Positions 30,757 through 43,389 of a DNA stretch of 64,000 nt are shown one piece after another. This DNA is from Sorghum bicolor (Eukaryota; Streptophyta; Magnoliopsida; Poales; Poaceae), in NCBI RefSeq assembly GCF_000003195.3, contig NC_012878.2:55924629-55988628 (forward strand), in the 5' to 3' direction. Positions within the stretch are counted from its first letter, which is position 1, and every line of letters starts with the position of its first letter. The notes under the pieces were generated by a model. It made no database searches. It worked only from the letters and a program-made list of their open reading frames with translations, and was not told where the DNA came from. The translations under genes and the position numbers were made by a program.

Positions 30757-33362
30757 ATGGGGGCGTCGGGGAAGTGGATCAAGTCGCTGGTGGCCATGAA
30801 GGCGCCCGAGAAGGCGGCGGGGCATAAGGGCGGCCGCAAGTGGCGTCTGTGGCGGACCTCGTCCGCCGCGTCTAGGGCCAGCGCCGGCGAGGGCAGTGCG
30901 CTGGCGTCCGAGGCTTCTTCGGCGTCGGCGGACTCGTTCAGTTCGGTCCTCGCCGCCGTGGTCCGCGCTCCCCCCAGGGATTTCCTGCTCATCAGGCAGG
31001 AATGGGCCGCCGTCCGCATCCAGACCGCATTCCGCGCGTTCTTGGTATCGCCCGATCTTCTCCTCTGTTTCCGTTTGGTGATGTGTCACTGCTACTTCCA
31101 TGCTGTGATCTTGACTCTTTATGCATCTCTGTGCTCTTCTGCTGCGGCGCGCGTGAGCAGGCGAGACGGGCGTTGAAGGCGCTGAGGGGCATCGTCCGGC
31201 TGCAGGCGCTGGTGCGCGGCCGGCTCGTGCGCAAGCAACTGGCCGTCACGCTCAAGTGCATGCACGCGCTGCTGCGGGTGCAGGAACGCGCCCGGGAGCG
31301 CCGAGCGCGCTCCTCCGCCGACGGCCACGGCTCCCAGGGCCAGGACGCGCTCAACGGCCGTGCCAGTTCTATCAAAGACGCTATGGTATATTGAACACGC
31401 AAAACATCACGTTTTTTTTCTGGTTTCAGAATTTGCAATGTTCCTATTTCCCAAGGGTGGTGGGGTGGGGGAAATTGCAATGTTACACCAAAATGGTTGT
31501 TGATTATTAGCTGCTAAGTTCCCTACGAAACTTCCCCAGTAGACAGCTAAATGTCATATGCTATTCAGGAAAATTTGAGGGAACAACCAAATTTCTGATG
31601 ATGGATTTCGGTTGACACTTGACAGTGTTGCTGGAGTGTCATAAGGTCTTTGGTTCCTTAGTATCCACTCTGTTCCAAATTATAAGTCACTTTGGTTTTT
31701 TAGTACATCCATTTTACTTATATATGTAGATACAATAAATATGTCTAGATATATAGCAAAATGGATGAATCAAAAAAGTCAAGGCGACTTATAATTTAGA
31801 CCTGAGGGAGTATCACTAATGGTGTCACTGTCACATGGACCATTTGTTTCAGTTCCTTGGTTGGCTTCCACTGAGATTTTTTACAAATTTGTTCAAAATA
31901 AAGGTAGTTTATTATATTAAAACTTCCCTCTAACTTTAATTCCAATTTAGTGTTTCAAAGCTAATGATTGCACACTTTGAACCTTTTTTAAGAACCAAGA
32001 TCATTAGGAAGTCAGAAACTGGTAAAAGTTTGAATTTTGAATTCCCATTGTGTTCCTGTTGATATTTTGACTATTTAAAACTTTCCATGTGCTTGTTCTT
32101 ACACTGAATTCCTTGTGGGAAACTGACGTGAGAGTTGATATGGTGGGTTACTTTTATTTGAAAGGGACTTGTATCAGTAAGAGTGACATGGACAACTAAG
32201 CTTCCTTTATCTTTTGTAATGATTGAGTCCATTAAGGTTGTTTCTCGCTCTTTCACATTGACAATGTGTGTTAGAATCAATATTGTAGTGATGCTATTAG
32301 GTAAGAAAAGCCTATGGTGATAACACCAATAATGTCTTTTACAATTAGGTATTGCAACCCAACTTCCATGTTCAGACTACAGTTGAACAGAAATAAAAGA
32401 TAATGAGTTCACACTACAGTTTGCTGTTTCTATTGATACTGATCGGCCGCTTTCACTAGAATAGTAATGTGAGTATGTGACGGTGCAAAGATTTCTTGGC
32501 TGCTTAATATTTTAGGAACAATGGTGTGACCACCAAGGATCTGTTGATGATGTAAGATCAAAGTTACACATGAAGCATGAAGGTGCAGCAAAGAGAGAAA
32601 GGGCTATTGCCTATGCTCTGTCTCACCAGGTAGTACACCACATCTTTGTCATCATGCTACATCCATAGTTTCATCTTCATAAACATGTTGATCATATATT
32701 CTTTTCAGCCTCGGGGTTCAAAACACAAGGGAAGACCAAGCTCTCCTGCTAGCTGTGTTAGAAGCCATGAGCCTAATCACGACTTGAGTTACTTGGAAGG
32801 ATGGATGGCGACAAAGCCATGGGAGACCAGAATCATGGAAGGAAATCACACCGACTCGCAGCTTGCGAAGAACTGCAAGGAGCAGAACTTGCCTGCCTCC
32901 AAGCTTTCCGATGCTAGCTCAGTCAAAATCAGAAGAAACAATGTCACAACCAGGGTAGCAGCAGCGAAGCCACCGCCTCCTTCATTGCTGTCAGCCTCTT
33001 CTTCTGACTCCGTGTGTGACGAGAGCTCTCCATCGAGATCATCGGTGACCCTGACGTCTGCTACCAACACCATCTTAGCATCAGAAGCAAGGTCAGACAG
33101 TGGCAACAACGCCGGAGGACCGAACTACATGAGCTTGACCAAGTCTGCCAAAGCGAGGCTGAGTGGCTGCAGCAGCAGCCACCGAGGGTCGTCGTTCCAG
33201 CGGCAACGGTCCGGGGACATGTCAAGGGTGGCCCTGTCTTCAATCGACACCCAGAGCAACGCAGGCTCGGAGATTTCAGTCACCTCCAGGAGACTGAACA
33301 GCATGTCCCTGAAAGGCAGCCGGAGCATGCCGAGAAGCTTGGACAAGGAGAATGACGTTTGA
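30757..33362 (+). CDS. IQ67-domain calmodulin-binding protein (IQD), 4 exons, 426 aa
   Basis: IQD proteins bind calmodulin and associate with microtubules, membranes or the nucleus as scaffolds in calcium signalling. Exons 30757-31044, 31161-31385, 32516-32629 and 32709-33362 join in frame to 1281 nt. The N-terminus is basic ([15 protein letters not shown], then GGRKWRLWR). The IQ67 domain spans about residues 84-150: an IQ motif [19 protein letters not shown], then [13 protein letters not shown] and [18 protein letters not shown]. The phase-0 intron after FRAFL is at the position conserved in the IQD family. The C-terminal half is Ser-rich and basic, with [11 protein letters not shown] and [12 protein letters not shown] (DUF4005). 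The protein ends SLDKENDV. The third intron boundary region contains a complete Stowaway MITE in the 1.1 kb intron 2. Confidence 0.93.
31662..31812. mobile_element. Complete Stowaway MITE in an IQD intron
   Basis: Flanked by TA. The left end is CTCTGTTCCAAATTATAAGT and the right end is GACTTATAATTTAGACC..GGGAG, inverted to each other. It lies in intron 2 of the IQD gene. Confidence 0.85.
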
Positions 33363-34031
33363 TCGATCGATCAATGGACAAACAAATCCTTTATAACCAT
33401 ATATATATATATTTGCTGCAGATATCATCATCCTAGTTTAGTGTGAGTTGTGCACATCCAATCGATGTCCAGATCCTAATTTTCTTCTTGTCTGTAGTCT
33501 ACCGATAAATTATGTAAGTACTTATTAGCATGCAAAGGGCAATTACCTTGCGTTCTATTTAAGAGTCGTGACGGATGTTGATAGTATCTTATTTTGGGTC
33601 ACCAAAACCCTGAATATAATTCTGGAGGCTCATCTTGTCTGTTTCTGGCGCGAAACCGTGTGTCCTCTTCGCTGAAGATCCCATGACATGTCTCGCGCGA
33701 TCGTCCGGGCGATCAAACAATTGCTCCGCACATTCCGATTGGCTGCCGCATATATGATGGCCTCATCAGAATCGGCCCCGGCAGACATTGTTACAGGGTT
33801 GGTAGGGAACCCTGTAATGGCGAGGGTCCTCGACTTGTTTAATCTCTCGCCATTTGTTTGACTACGCCCGGTCTACGTTAGCCCTGACCACATTGCTTGT
33901 CAAAGTCTAGCCCCTTTTTTTTTTGCAATAATAGTAGTTTATTATATACCCGTAGCGAACGATCTTGCGATCGATGGAGTGATATAATACGGGGAGAAAA
34001 TCTGCGGCCGATGGGATTTCGCTGTGGCCTA
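33363..34031. other. 3' flank of the IQD gene and spacer
   Basis: Contains the IQD 3' UTR and a (TA)n run near 33400. No gene was recognised. Confidence 0.5.
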
Positions 34032-34274
34032 GGCCTTGTTTAGTTTGCTAAAAATTTTACAAAATTTTTCAGATTTTCTGTCACATCGAATCTTTAAACG
34101 TATGCATGGAGTATTAAATATAGATGAAAATAAAAACTAATTGCACAGTTTGGTCGGAATTGGCGAGACGAATCTTTTGAGTCTAGTTAGTCAATAATTG
34201 AACAATATTTGTCAAATACAAACGAAAGTGCTACTATTCCTATTTTGCAAAATTTTTTGGAAGTAAACAAGGCC
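34032..34274. mobile_element. MITE, GGCCTTGTTTAG family, copy f
   Basis: Complete copy: GGCCTTGTTTAGTTTGC at the left, GGAAGTAAACAAGGCC at the right, and the target duplication CTA on both sides (34029-34031, 34275-34277). Confidence 0.85.
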
Positions 34275-34277
34275 CTA

Positions 34278-35112
34278 GTAGTGCTGTTGTCCCTAGTAGT
34301 GCCCTCCTGACCGGTGCACAGGCGGCGGACAGGGACGTGCCGAAAGCTACGCCTTTCGCCGGAACCGGGCAACGTTATCACCGCGCCCTGAACAACAAGC
34401 CTGAAGCTGCTCGTGTTTACAGTTACCGGGCTTGTGGCGCCCCCTGATGGCAACCCATGGTGGAAAAACTAAAAAGATCAGGTCTGGTTTGGCACGGCTC
34501 TGAAATGGCTCCATGCAGCGCGCAGCTAGCCGGGTTTGGACGGCTGTGATGGGTCGGCGGCGCCTGGGAGACAGAGACACGAACGGATGGTCCAGATGCG
34601 GGGAACAGTGCCGGCGCCATGCATGCCGTTGCCGGCAGGCAGGCACAGTGGTGGTGGAGAGTGGAAGCGGACTGGGCCGGGGGGCGGTGCAAAAAGATTG
34701 TCGGCGATCGACACGGTGACGGGACAGACAATGCAGAGTTACGGCAGCGGACCGGGCCCGGCCGGGGTGGTGGTGGTGACTGCTCACCGGATCGGACCGC
34801 CCGCGAAAATGACAGCGGCGAGGGACGAGGTGCGGTGCGGGGCTTGTTTGACCCACCGGAATTAAAAGGGGGAGGGCGATCGATTACACCACTTCGGCCT
34901 TGCTTAATGCCGCCATCACTTGGGAGCTCTGCTGAGACGCGCTGCTGGAGATAACGCACGCGCACGCAGCCAACACACGCGGCACCACCGAGAGGAGCGA
35001 GCGGCCACCATCAGGCTACCTCATCCGAGCTCCCGGCCGTTCCCTCGCCGGCGGCTAGCTAGGCAGCGCTAGGCTAGCTAGGAAGCTGCGCGCGTGGCCG
35101 CCGACGATCGGC
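34278..35112 (+). promoter_or_regulatory. GC-rich promoter and 5' UTR region of the LOG gene
   Basis: An 835 bp GC-rich interval between the MITE and the LOG start codon. Several overlapping open frames exist on both strands but none resembles a protein family. The last part (34950-35112) is CT/AG- and GCTAG-rich, like a plant 5' UTR. No definite TATA box was identified. Confidence 0.45.
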
Positions 35113-37172
35113 ATGGGCGACGGGGCGGCGGCGGCGGTGCCGAGCAGGTTCCGCACGATCTGCGTCTTCTGTGGCAGCAACGCCGGCCGCCGCAAGGTGT
35201 ACGCCGACGCCGCCCTTGAGCTCGGCCACGAGCTGGTAAGTGTGCACATCCACCGATGCACGCAGGGAGCTCACGCTCACCACGCCCGCCATGCGCTAGA
35301 GCACTGCCACCACCACCGATTTTTTTTTTTTTGAGTTCTTGCTTGGTAGCTGACCGTCGTGTCCGTGCCTTTTTCCGTTGCTGTGACGACTGCAACGTGC
35401 AGGTGCGGAGGGGCATCAGCCTCGTCTACGGAGGCGGCAGCATCGGCCTGATGGGCGTGATTGCTCGGACGGTTGGCGACGGCGGCTGCCATGTCCTTGG
35501 GTACCCTGCCGTGCTTGCAGTTTCACCTCTCTTTTTTTTTTGGGTGCACCCCCTTTGGAGTACTCTATCTGATGTTGGAGCTGGGTGTTTCTGTTTGCTT
35601 TTGATTTGTTCTTTCATTCACAGGGTGATTCCTAAAGCGCTCATGCCTATTGAGGTATGTGAATTTTCTTTATTTACTCCAAGATCTGTTCATGGTGACC
35701 TCTTAGCTAGTGTAGTAGTAGTACGTATCAGCGTGCAATGATTCTCGTTGGTCGTTGGGTCAAATTTAAGCACGTCCCACCCATTGATATCATGCATAAT
35801 TCAGCTTCACCTGCAAGAGGCTACAACTACTATAGGATTCAATGAATGACTGCTGAGCTTGTTGTCTGTCTAGTCGTGTTCCGTTTCGTCACCCTCTTTT
35901 CTTCTCCATTTCCAGCTGTCCTTTCTACTATTGATGAATGATTTGGCCAAGCTAGGTGTACTATTATTTCTACTAGCAGAAGGTTCCTATCTAGTTATAT
36001 ACTCCTATATAGATAGATAGACTTAGGTGTGACAATTTGGAGTCTAGACTGCAGCTCCCGTCTGAATTCAGTAACTACACGTGCCTAGTAGACTCTGTCA
36101 AGTAGAGGAGATGCTTTTCTAGTCCTTTTCCTTTGTATAACTAGGGCTCCTGTACTCCTGTGCCAGAGAATGCTTTCCTAGTCCAGCCGGCTGGTGTTGC
36201 TGTTTTCAGTTTTCACATCCTTTTCCTTTTCCATTGTAAATCGCGGCAAATCTCTTGTTGTTGTCCTTTCCGGAAAAAGAAAATTCTGTCAAGTGAATTT
36301 TATCTGATGTGAACCTGAACAGTGTGTCTCCTGTCATTCAGAAACCCCCTATCTCACAGTTATGTATGTACTACGCTTGGACGATGGAGATTTGCAGTGA
36401 CATTTGCACACGTCTGACGTCTCTGTTTGTCGCAGATATCAGGTGAGAGCGTGGGAGAAGTGAAGGTCGTGGACGACATGCATCAGAGGAAAGCCGAGAT
36501 GGCTCGCCAGTCCGAAGCATTCATCGCTCTTCCAGGTGCCAGATGCATGTTCGATGGTTTTCCTGCTACCATCATCATCGACAGCAATTCGGTCGAACTT
36601 GCATTGCTTACATACAGTTTTGTTAATTTCTGTCAGGGGGGTACGGGACGATGGAGGAGTTGCTGGAGATGATCACCTGGTGCCAGCTCGGAATTCATGA
36701 CAAACCAGTAAGTGAACTACTGCAACTGATCGATCAGCAACGCGTTGTTGCCACCCAAACAAAAACAAACTAAGGCCGGCCTCTGTCTCTTGTCTCAGGT
36801 TGGGTTGCTGAACGTCGACGGCTACTACGACCCGCTGCTTGCCCTGTTCGAGAAAGGCGCCACCGAGGGCTTCATCAACCCTGACTGCAGCCAGATATTC
36901 GTTTCTGCGCCGACCGCGAGCGAACTGCTGACGAAGATGGAGGTAGCATTGCCATTGCCACAATCTCAAGTCCCATCTTCGAGTGACCACTGACCACACA
37001 TACTAACGCTGTTGTGGCTTGCTTTGCTTGTACTATTTGTCAGCAATACACCCGGTTGCACCAGGAGGTAGCCCCAGCAACGAGCTGGGAGATCTCGGAG
37101 CTCGGCTACGGGAGAGCCGCCGCCGACGGCGGCGGTGGCGGCGCGCCGTCGTCAGAAGAAGAAGGCTTGTAG
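35113..37172 (+). CDS. LOG cytokinin riboside 5'-monophosphate phosphoribohydrolase, 7 exons, 231 aa
   Basis: Cytosolic and nuclear enzyme that releases active cytokinin bases from their nucleotide precursors in one step. Exons 35113-35235, 35403-35500, 35624-35654, 36436-36535, 36637-36707, 36799-36942 and 37044-37172 join in frame to 696 nt. Motifs in order: [12 protein letters not shown] at the N-terminus, [28 protein letters not shown], then the LOG/lysine decarboxylase-like signature PGGYGTMEE at about residues 117-125, and [13 protein letters not shown]. The Arg of HQRKAEM and the Glu of GTMEE correspond to catalytic residues of the family. The C-terminal tail is Gly-, Ala- and Glu-rich ([14 protein letters not shown]) and variable. 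The start is the first ATG before the Rossmann strand. Confidence 0.95.
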
Positions 37173-39065
37173 CAGTCATCCATCTCCTAAAGCGAATCGG
37201 AGCTCTCCTTCCTCTGCTGAATTGGTGATGACGCATGCATTTGTTTGGGTATTTATTTCGTCAAAGTCGATCTCTCCAAAGTCCAAACCGGTTGAACTAG
37301 GTGCCTGCCGGGTCGGGAGAGGCGATGATATATATCTCTCTGTTTGAGTGCTCGGTTGTGTAAGCTAGCTGTGGTAACTCCTCCCTCCTTTTCGGTGTGT
37401 GGTGCTTGTGGAAATGGAATCTGTGCTGTGCTGCGCGTGCAGCTACCCTACCCAGTCGGACTGTCGGAGTCGAGTCGGGCCGGAGCAGCACGACTGCTGC
37501 CCGGCCCCGGGGAGGCGACGGCGACGTCACAGGTGAGAGCGGGCACTGATTGGGCTCGTACTCATTGCTGTCACCCCCTTCTTTTGGTTAGAAAATGATG
37601 ATGGATGGGATGGGTAATAAAATTAAACTAATAATGGATTGGTGATCCGTGTTCGGTCGGCCGGGGATCATGTCCCTTTGCCTTTTTGAGCGAGGGAGGC
37701 CGGGAGGGGAGGAGAAGGAGCGTGGTACTTGGCTTGGCCGTTGGGAGTGTGTGTGACATGGCCCATCGCCATGGGCGCCGCCGCGTGTCTCGTCTTTGGG
37801 TGACGGCAACGTGCACGATTCCACGAACGAAAGGCGGCGGCGGCCCGCCGGCCCCGGCTCTTCCGCTTTTGTTCGGATTTTGCCATTTTGGGACCTGGGG
37901 TGGGGTGCCGGGGGCGTGGCATTCATTCAGGACATCTGATTCTGACGTGAGGCGAGATACCAACCCTACAGGGGGCTACACCTAGCGACGATATGCCTGG
38001 ATATGGATTGGATGGAAATGATGAATTATTTGGTGCGAATCCGCCGTAGCTGACGACGGTCTGATCCGAAGCTGTTCAAAACCGGCGGCGGGGGCGGGGC
38101 AACTGCTGTTTCGCTCGGTTTGGGCCGTGGGTGGGCTCGTTCTTGGGGTTCCAGATCGCTCGCCAGCGCGACGCGACAATTGCCACGGTCCACGGACGCG
38201 CACCCGGCCCATATCAATGTTACCATCAGTGCGCTGCCCAAGAATGCGTCACGCTCCCGGGACTGGAACGAAGGACCACGTAGTCGGAAAAAAGAAAAAG
38301 AAAAATGTAGTACGGAACAGTACATTAAAAGATGGCGACGATATAAATCCGCCGCAACAAAATCCACACACACAAATATAAAATCTGCCCGTTAAAAATC
38401 TACTCCCTCCATTTTAAATTATAAGAATTTCAAAAATCTTAAAAAGTCAAAACATCTCAAATTCAACCAAAATTATAGAAAGAATTATAAAGATTTATGA
38501 CATCAAATAGATATACTATGAAAGTATAATTAATAAAAAATCTAATGATATTTAGTTGGTATAATAAATGTTATTATCTTTATTATATAATTTTAGTCAA
38601 AATTGAGATGTTTTGACTCTTCAAAATTCTTGAAATGTCTTATAATTGGAGATGGAGAGAGTATGATCCATCATGGGTTTCATTTTTGTTCCCTGACCCA
38701 TGCCTATTTGGTTCACGAGTCACGACCAGCACGATGAGCAGGATCCTACATTCCTACTAGAGAGTTTTGGGATGACTTGAGAAAAAAAATGGAAACAAGT
38801 GTTTGCTTATTAATGATATTGCATATACCTTTTGTCTTAGCATTATGTCTAAAAATCCTGGGACTCATACATTGGCAAATATGATAGGTTACCTTTTACC
38901 TAAAACGTGCCGTGCTATCCTTCAAGGAATGAGATAGGAGTTAATTTCTCGAAAAAAATTCTCCCAATTTGCGTGAGAGAAAAAGTTTTCTCAAAAAACT
39001 TTCTAAAGAAAATACGTCGGTCTTAGCAGTCGGTTGGCCATGGCATGAAAAGAAATTTTCTAATT
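37173..39065. other. Spacer downstream of LOG
   Basis: Contains the LOG 3' UTR, a GC-rich stretch 37640-38300 with open frames on both strands but no recognisable product, one MITE (annotated) and AT-rich DNA. No gene is supported. Confidence 0.45.
38401..38663. mobile_element. Stowaway-type MITE, 263 bp
   Basis: Bounded by TA. The left end CTCCCTCCATTTTAAATTAT and right end ATAATTGGAGATGGAGAG are inverted to each other. Long complementary internal arms (AAAACATCTCAA and TTGAGATGTTTTGAC) would form a hairpin. Confidence 0.8.
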
Positions 39066-40194
39066 CACTATTACTACAGAAACAATTTTTAGAAACAGCT
39101 CTATTTGAGCAGAGGTTGCTCTATCAAAAACCATCTATAAAAATGGTTTCTCAAGTACTCTAAAAATAATTTTTTAGAAGCTAGGCTTTCCAGCCACCAG
39201 TACAAATGGATGCCAATTTGGCCCATCTCTAAAAATAGGTGCAACATGAAATTTATAATTTTTCAAATTAGATTCAATGAAGATAAATTTTATGTCGAAT
39301 TTTTAGTATTCAAAGAGATCTATAACTTTTAGTTGATAGCCGTTTTCATTTGGACTCATTTAGAGCGTGTTTGGATGTGAGTCGCTGCTAGCCACGCCTA
39401 AATTGCGGCTGGGCGTGGCGCGCTGCTGCTGCGGCGAACTTTTTGAGCGCCACAGTTTGTGGCGAGTTTTACGCTGGAGGAATCTGTGGCAGATTAAACT
39501 GTAGACCTAACCAAACAGCTATGTCAGAATTTGTGGCTCGCCATCGCTCTGGCATGACGGGTTTGGCCGCAAACCAAATAGCCTTTTAATACCTAGAAAT
39601 TTTGTTATAAGTTTTCATAACTTGAAATTCATTTTTAAAAATAACTTTATGATTTCTAGAGGTAACCAAACAACCTCTTAATGCGTTGTTTGCTAGAAGG
39701 CTTCTCCCAGTGTTAAATATTTTGCTTGATTGGTATAATTTTGTAAAATGATTGGTATATTTTGCAAAATGGTTTCTAGAGGTATTCATATTTCGCTCGA
39801 GACGATTGGATACCCATCTCTAAAAACCATTGATTTAGAGACGACAAGTATAGGCTTACTAAATAGCTATCTCTATAATCCCTAGCCACCTTTACAAATA
39901 CGTGCCGTAGAAGTGACTGCTAACTTATTTATTATTCATTCGTTCAATGTGTTGATTAGTATTAATAATACAAATTATAGTAGTTAAAAAAAATGTTTGA
40001 AGCCCTAGAATTTTGAAGGCCCTGAGCCCCTGACCAGCCAGGACCCGAGCAAATGCACACTCTGCAGGCTGCAGCTTGCACATAAGCTCGCCGTACAGGC
40101 CTGCAGGCGCGGTGACACGAGTCTCGTGCTGTCGACTGTCGTCGTGCGTGCTGATCGAACCAGCCACTGCACATACCAGAGTAAGGCCTTGTTT

Positions 40195-40415
40195 AGCTCG
40201 TAAAAATTTTCGTTTTTGGCTACGGTAGCACTTTCGTTTTTATTTGACAAACATTGTCTAAACAAAGAGTAACTAGGCTTAAAGTTTCATCTCACAAATT
40301 ACAGGTGAACTATGTAATTAGTTTTTATTTTCATCTATATTTAATGCTCCATGCATGCCACCAAAAATTCGATGTGACGGAGAATCTTGAAAACTTTTGC
40401 GAACTAAACAAGGCC
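40195..40415. mobile_element. MITE, GGCCTTGTTTAG family, copy g
   Basis: GGCCTTGTTTAGCTCG at the left, GCGAACTAAACAAGGCC at the right, with the core GATTTAATGCTCCATGCATG-like and TTCGATGTGACGG in between. Nearly complete copy. Confidence 0.85.
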
Positions 40416-40954
40416 CTAAAGTCCGGTCTCCATACATGTGCGCCACTGCATGCCCACCGGTGCGACCACGGCGAACAGGACGCAGCGTCCACGACCACGC
40501 GACGAAGGGCCCCGCGGCAGCGGCCGGAGTCATGCATGCGATGCGGTGCGGTGCATGCATCGATCTGCATGCGGAGGCCCCGGCCGGCCGGCCGGAGGCG
40601 CGTGCGCGCACGAGGGGCGCGCCCACGCCCGCGCGCGCGCGGCGGACACGCACTGTAATCTGCATGACACACAGTAGCAGCACAGGAGATGAGGCATCAC
40701 GCTAGCACACCACACACCCCTGTAGACTGTGGTCCGGCCGGCGTCCGGCCGGCGTCCGACCGTCGATCGATCAGGTCGGGGACCAACGCAACGTTTCTTC
40801 TCTTCATGGATCGATCTCATCTCGCTACAGTGTACGACGGTGCCCATTTAAATTCCTCGCAGACGCTCGGTCGATCTCAGCGTTCTCGTTTCTCTCATGA
40901 GGTCAACAGGAACCACGCCGGGCAAGACCTGCCCAGCTACTGGTGCCGTTTTAA

Positions 40955-41014
40955 TCTCTTGCTCTACCACCCCTACAAACGCATAGTCTTGCTCTACCAC
41001 CCCTATAAACGCAT
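40955..41014. repeat. 30 bp tandem repeat, two copies
   Basis: CTTGCTCTACCACCCCTA.AAACGCAT occurs twice in a row, at 40955-40984 and 40985-41014. Confidence 0.85.
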
Positions 41015-42122
41015 GCATATTCTACTTCTATGAGTACCTCTGAAGAACCGAGTTGGACCGACAAATCTTAAGAATGACAAAGTCACCACAGACATCTCGC
41101 TATCAAAGGACACGTCGCCTACTACCAAAAACATAGCGTCGTTAAATCCAGAAAAATACGAGCACCTGTGTCATATCATGGACTTGACCAGGGTGGATAG
41201 GTTCCACCATAAAAAATCCAACCAACTGATCATTTCTATTTGCAACTTATGAGGCTGTGTTTGAGACCCTTTGCTGGGAAAGGTAACCTGGCTGTTGAAC
41301 AAGATTCAGGCCTGAAATCTTCCGAGAACAGGCATCGAACAAGAAAGCTCTCTACTCTTCCGAGAACCCACCTGTTGGTCTTGCTGTCTCTCCGTCGGGT
41401 TCCTGTTGTTCCTAGTCTAGACTCCCTCTGATTCTTCTACTCCAAAACCATCATATAAGCAACATTTGTTCCATTGAAGATTGCTTAAGATGATAGCAAA
41501 TAGAAATGCATTTTTAAAGATGACCGTCTTAAGTGACCATATTTAGAAATAAAGGCCATACATACAAATTAGTATGTAATGATTTTGTAGAAAGTTAAAA
41601 AAAATATTTTATATTAAAATTGTAGAGCTTAAAGAGGTCCAAAAACTATGTAGTTGATAACATTTTCATCTAACACTCTCTCTTATAAAAAGTTTCATGT
41701 GAGGGAACATGCTCTAATAGTTAAAGTTAAAGTTCTGGATAAGACTTACAATTGCAAAGTTAACAATTTTTTAAGATCATTTAGAGTACTGTTGCATAAT
41801 TAAAAAGGTTTAGAGAGGTAAAGTTAAAAAAATAGCATTCTTCGTCTCATAGGGAGATAATTCGGAGGCAAATTGTGTGAATTTGCGACCGCGGATACTA
41901 AAATTTACGTGATTTTAAGATCGCGGGATTGGCTGTCAGTCTAGCCCATGCGCAAACTTTTTTTATACTATTTTTCAGAACCGGTGGTTTGAGCCTCCTC
42001 CACCTCTAGTATCTTTAATTTAGAGACATTGTTTGGCCCATCCATGGAAACCTCTGATTTCCAAGGCCCTTAGTCAAAGGCAAAATATATAGTTATCCAC
42101 CTATAAAAGGCTCTTTTATTAG

Positions 42123-43076
42123 TGTATGATGAGGTAGTAGTGTCATTAGATATGCATTAGGGGTTCGAAATTAGTTGGCATATACTAGATAATTTGACAT
42201 CTGGACAAGTTTGAATTAGGCCTACGATGGCATATGTGTTGTTGTTGTGAGATAATGAAGGTTTAGTATGACTTTAATTGTAGTGCGGGCTATATCAAAT
42301 TTACGACTTATAGAATATACTGTTATTCCAAGTTGTTAATCTTTTTATGTGAACTAAGAACAAAAGCGTAAGTAGGTTGGTCGTCATTGGTGACAGTGTT
42401 ATTAGAAATCTTCTGTTTCAAGCTCCAAGTAACAAAATAATATACCCCTAGGTCGTTATATATAGACATATTATATGAATATAGAGCCTTTATCATTCGT
42501 TATCTATTCATCATGTTCTTTGTTTTTTGTTCTTTTCGGTAAGGGGACTCTTTATCTTGCAATCGGTTTGCACGTCCTCATCAGTGTGTGGTCCTCTCAG
42601 CACAGCGACACAGCGTGCACATAGACTACAATGTGTATTGTGCTGCTTGCTTTGCTCGAATCAAAGAAAATCCATTAAATACAACATTTCTCAATTGTTT
42701 TCTTTTGTCATTGCTGCTCTATCTTTATTTGCGCCCAGCTGACTTTTGTATTCTTATCTCTATATACATCGCATCTACTTCAAAGATATGCCGCTGCGTG
42801 TGCTGCTTGCCATTATGTTCTTTTACGAGAAAAGAAAAAAAAACAAAAAAAAACTCTATTTCTTAATGGACTTGATAAGATCTATAGTTTCTTCCTCTGT
42901 TTGAAAATTGTAGAGCTCTACATCTACAAAAACTTAGGTCCATTGTTGTATATCCTACAAATCCTGCAGAGAAGCTATATACATCAATACATTGTCCTAT
43001 ATCATCATTAGCCTTATCATGTGACGTAACCATGGCACAAGACTCCAAAGCTCCATGCGATGTACCAACCAATAGA
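42123..43076. other. AT-rich spacer
   Basis: No gene, RNA or clear element was recognised. Confidence 0.5.
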
Positions 43077-43229
43077 GTCCAATACCATATACAAAGGGCA
43101 TAAGTCACCTCTGAATTGTCCAATAGCATATACAAAGGATAGAAGTTATCTCTGAACAGTGTCCAATACCATATACAAAGGGCAGAAGTTACCTCTAAAT
43201 AGTGTCCAATACCATATACAAAGAGAAAA
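43077..43229. repeat. ~42 bp tandem repeat, four copies
   Basis: Copies start at about 43077, 43118, 43161 and 43203 with GTCCAATACCATATACAAAG, then GGCAGAAGTTACCTCT. They are diverged by a few bases. The array directly abuts a Stowaway MITE at 43238. Confidence 0.85.
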
Positions 43230-43237
43230 AGTTAACC

Positions 43238-43389
43238 TACTCTCTCTGTTCCAAATTGTAAAGTCGTTTTGTATTTTCTATGTGCATAGATTTTACTATA
43301 CATCTAGATATACACTATGTCTAAGTACATAGCGAAAATTATGAACTTGAAAAATCCAAAACGACTACAACTTGTAGGCGGAGAGAGTA
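43238..43389. mobile_element. Complete Stowaway MITE
   Basis: TA-bounded; left end CTCTCTCTGTTCCAAATTGT and right end ACAACTTGTAGGCGGAGAGAG, inverted to each other. Confidence 0.8.

Larger units (their letters stand above)
39066..42122. mobile_element. Possible decayed CACTA-type element
   Basis: CACTATTACTACAGAAACAA at 39066 resembles a CACTA left end, and CTCTTTTATTAGTG ending at 42122 resembles a right end. Short repeats such as CTCTAAAAAT/ATTTTTAGA recur near both sides, as in CACTA subterminal regions. The ends do not match each other well and no target duplication was found. The interior holds a GC-rich island (40420-40790), a MITE and no transposase. Weak call. Confidence 0.25.

Noticed and set aside
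34347..34965. Overlapping frames of 110-180 codons upstream of LOG
   Set aside because: No family resemblance; the block behaves like a GC-rich promoter.
40254..40705. 134-residue frame crossing a MITE into a GC-rich island
   Set aside because: It begins inside the MITE and shows only compositional bias.
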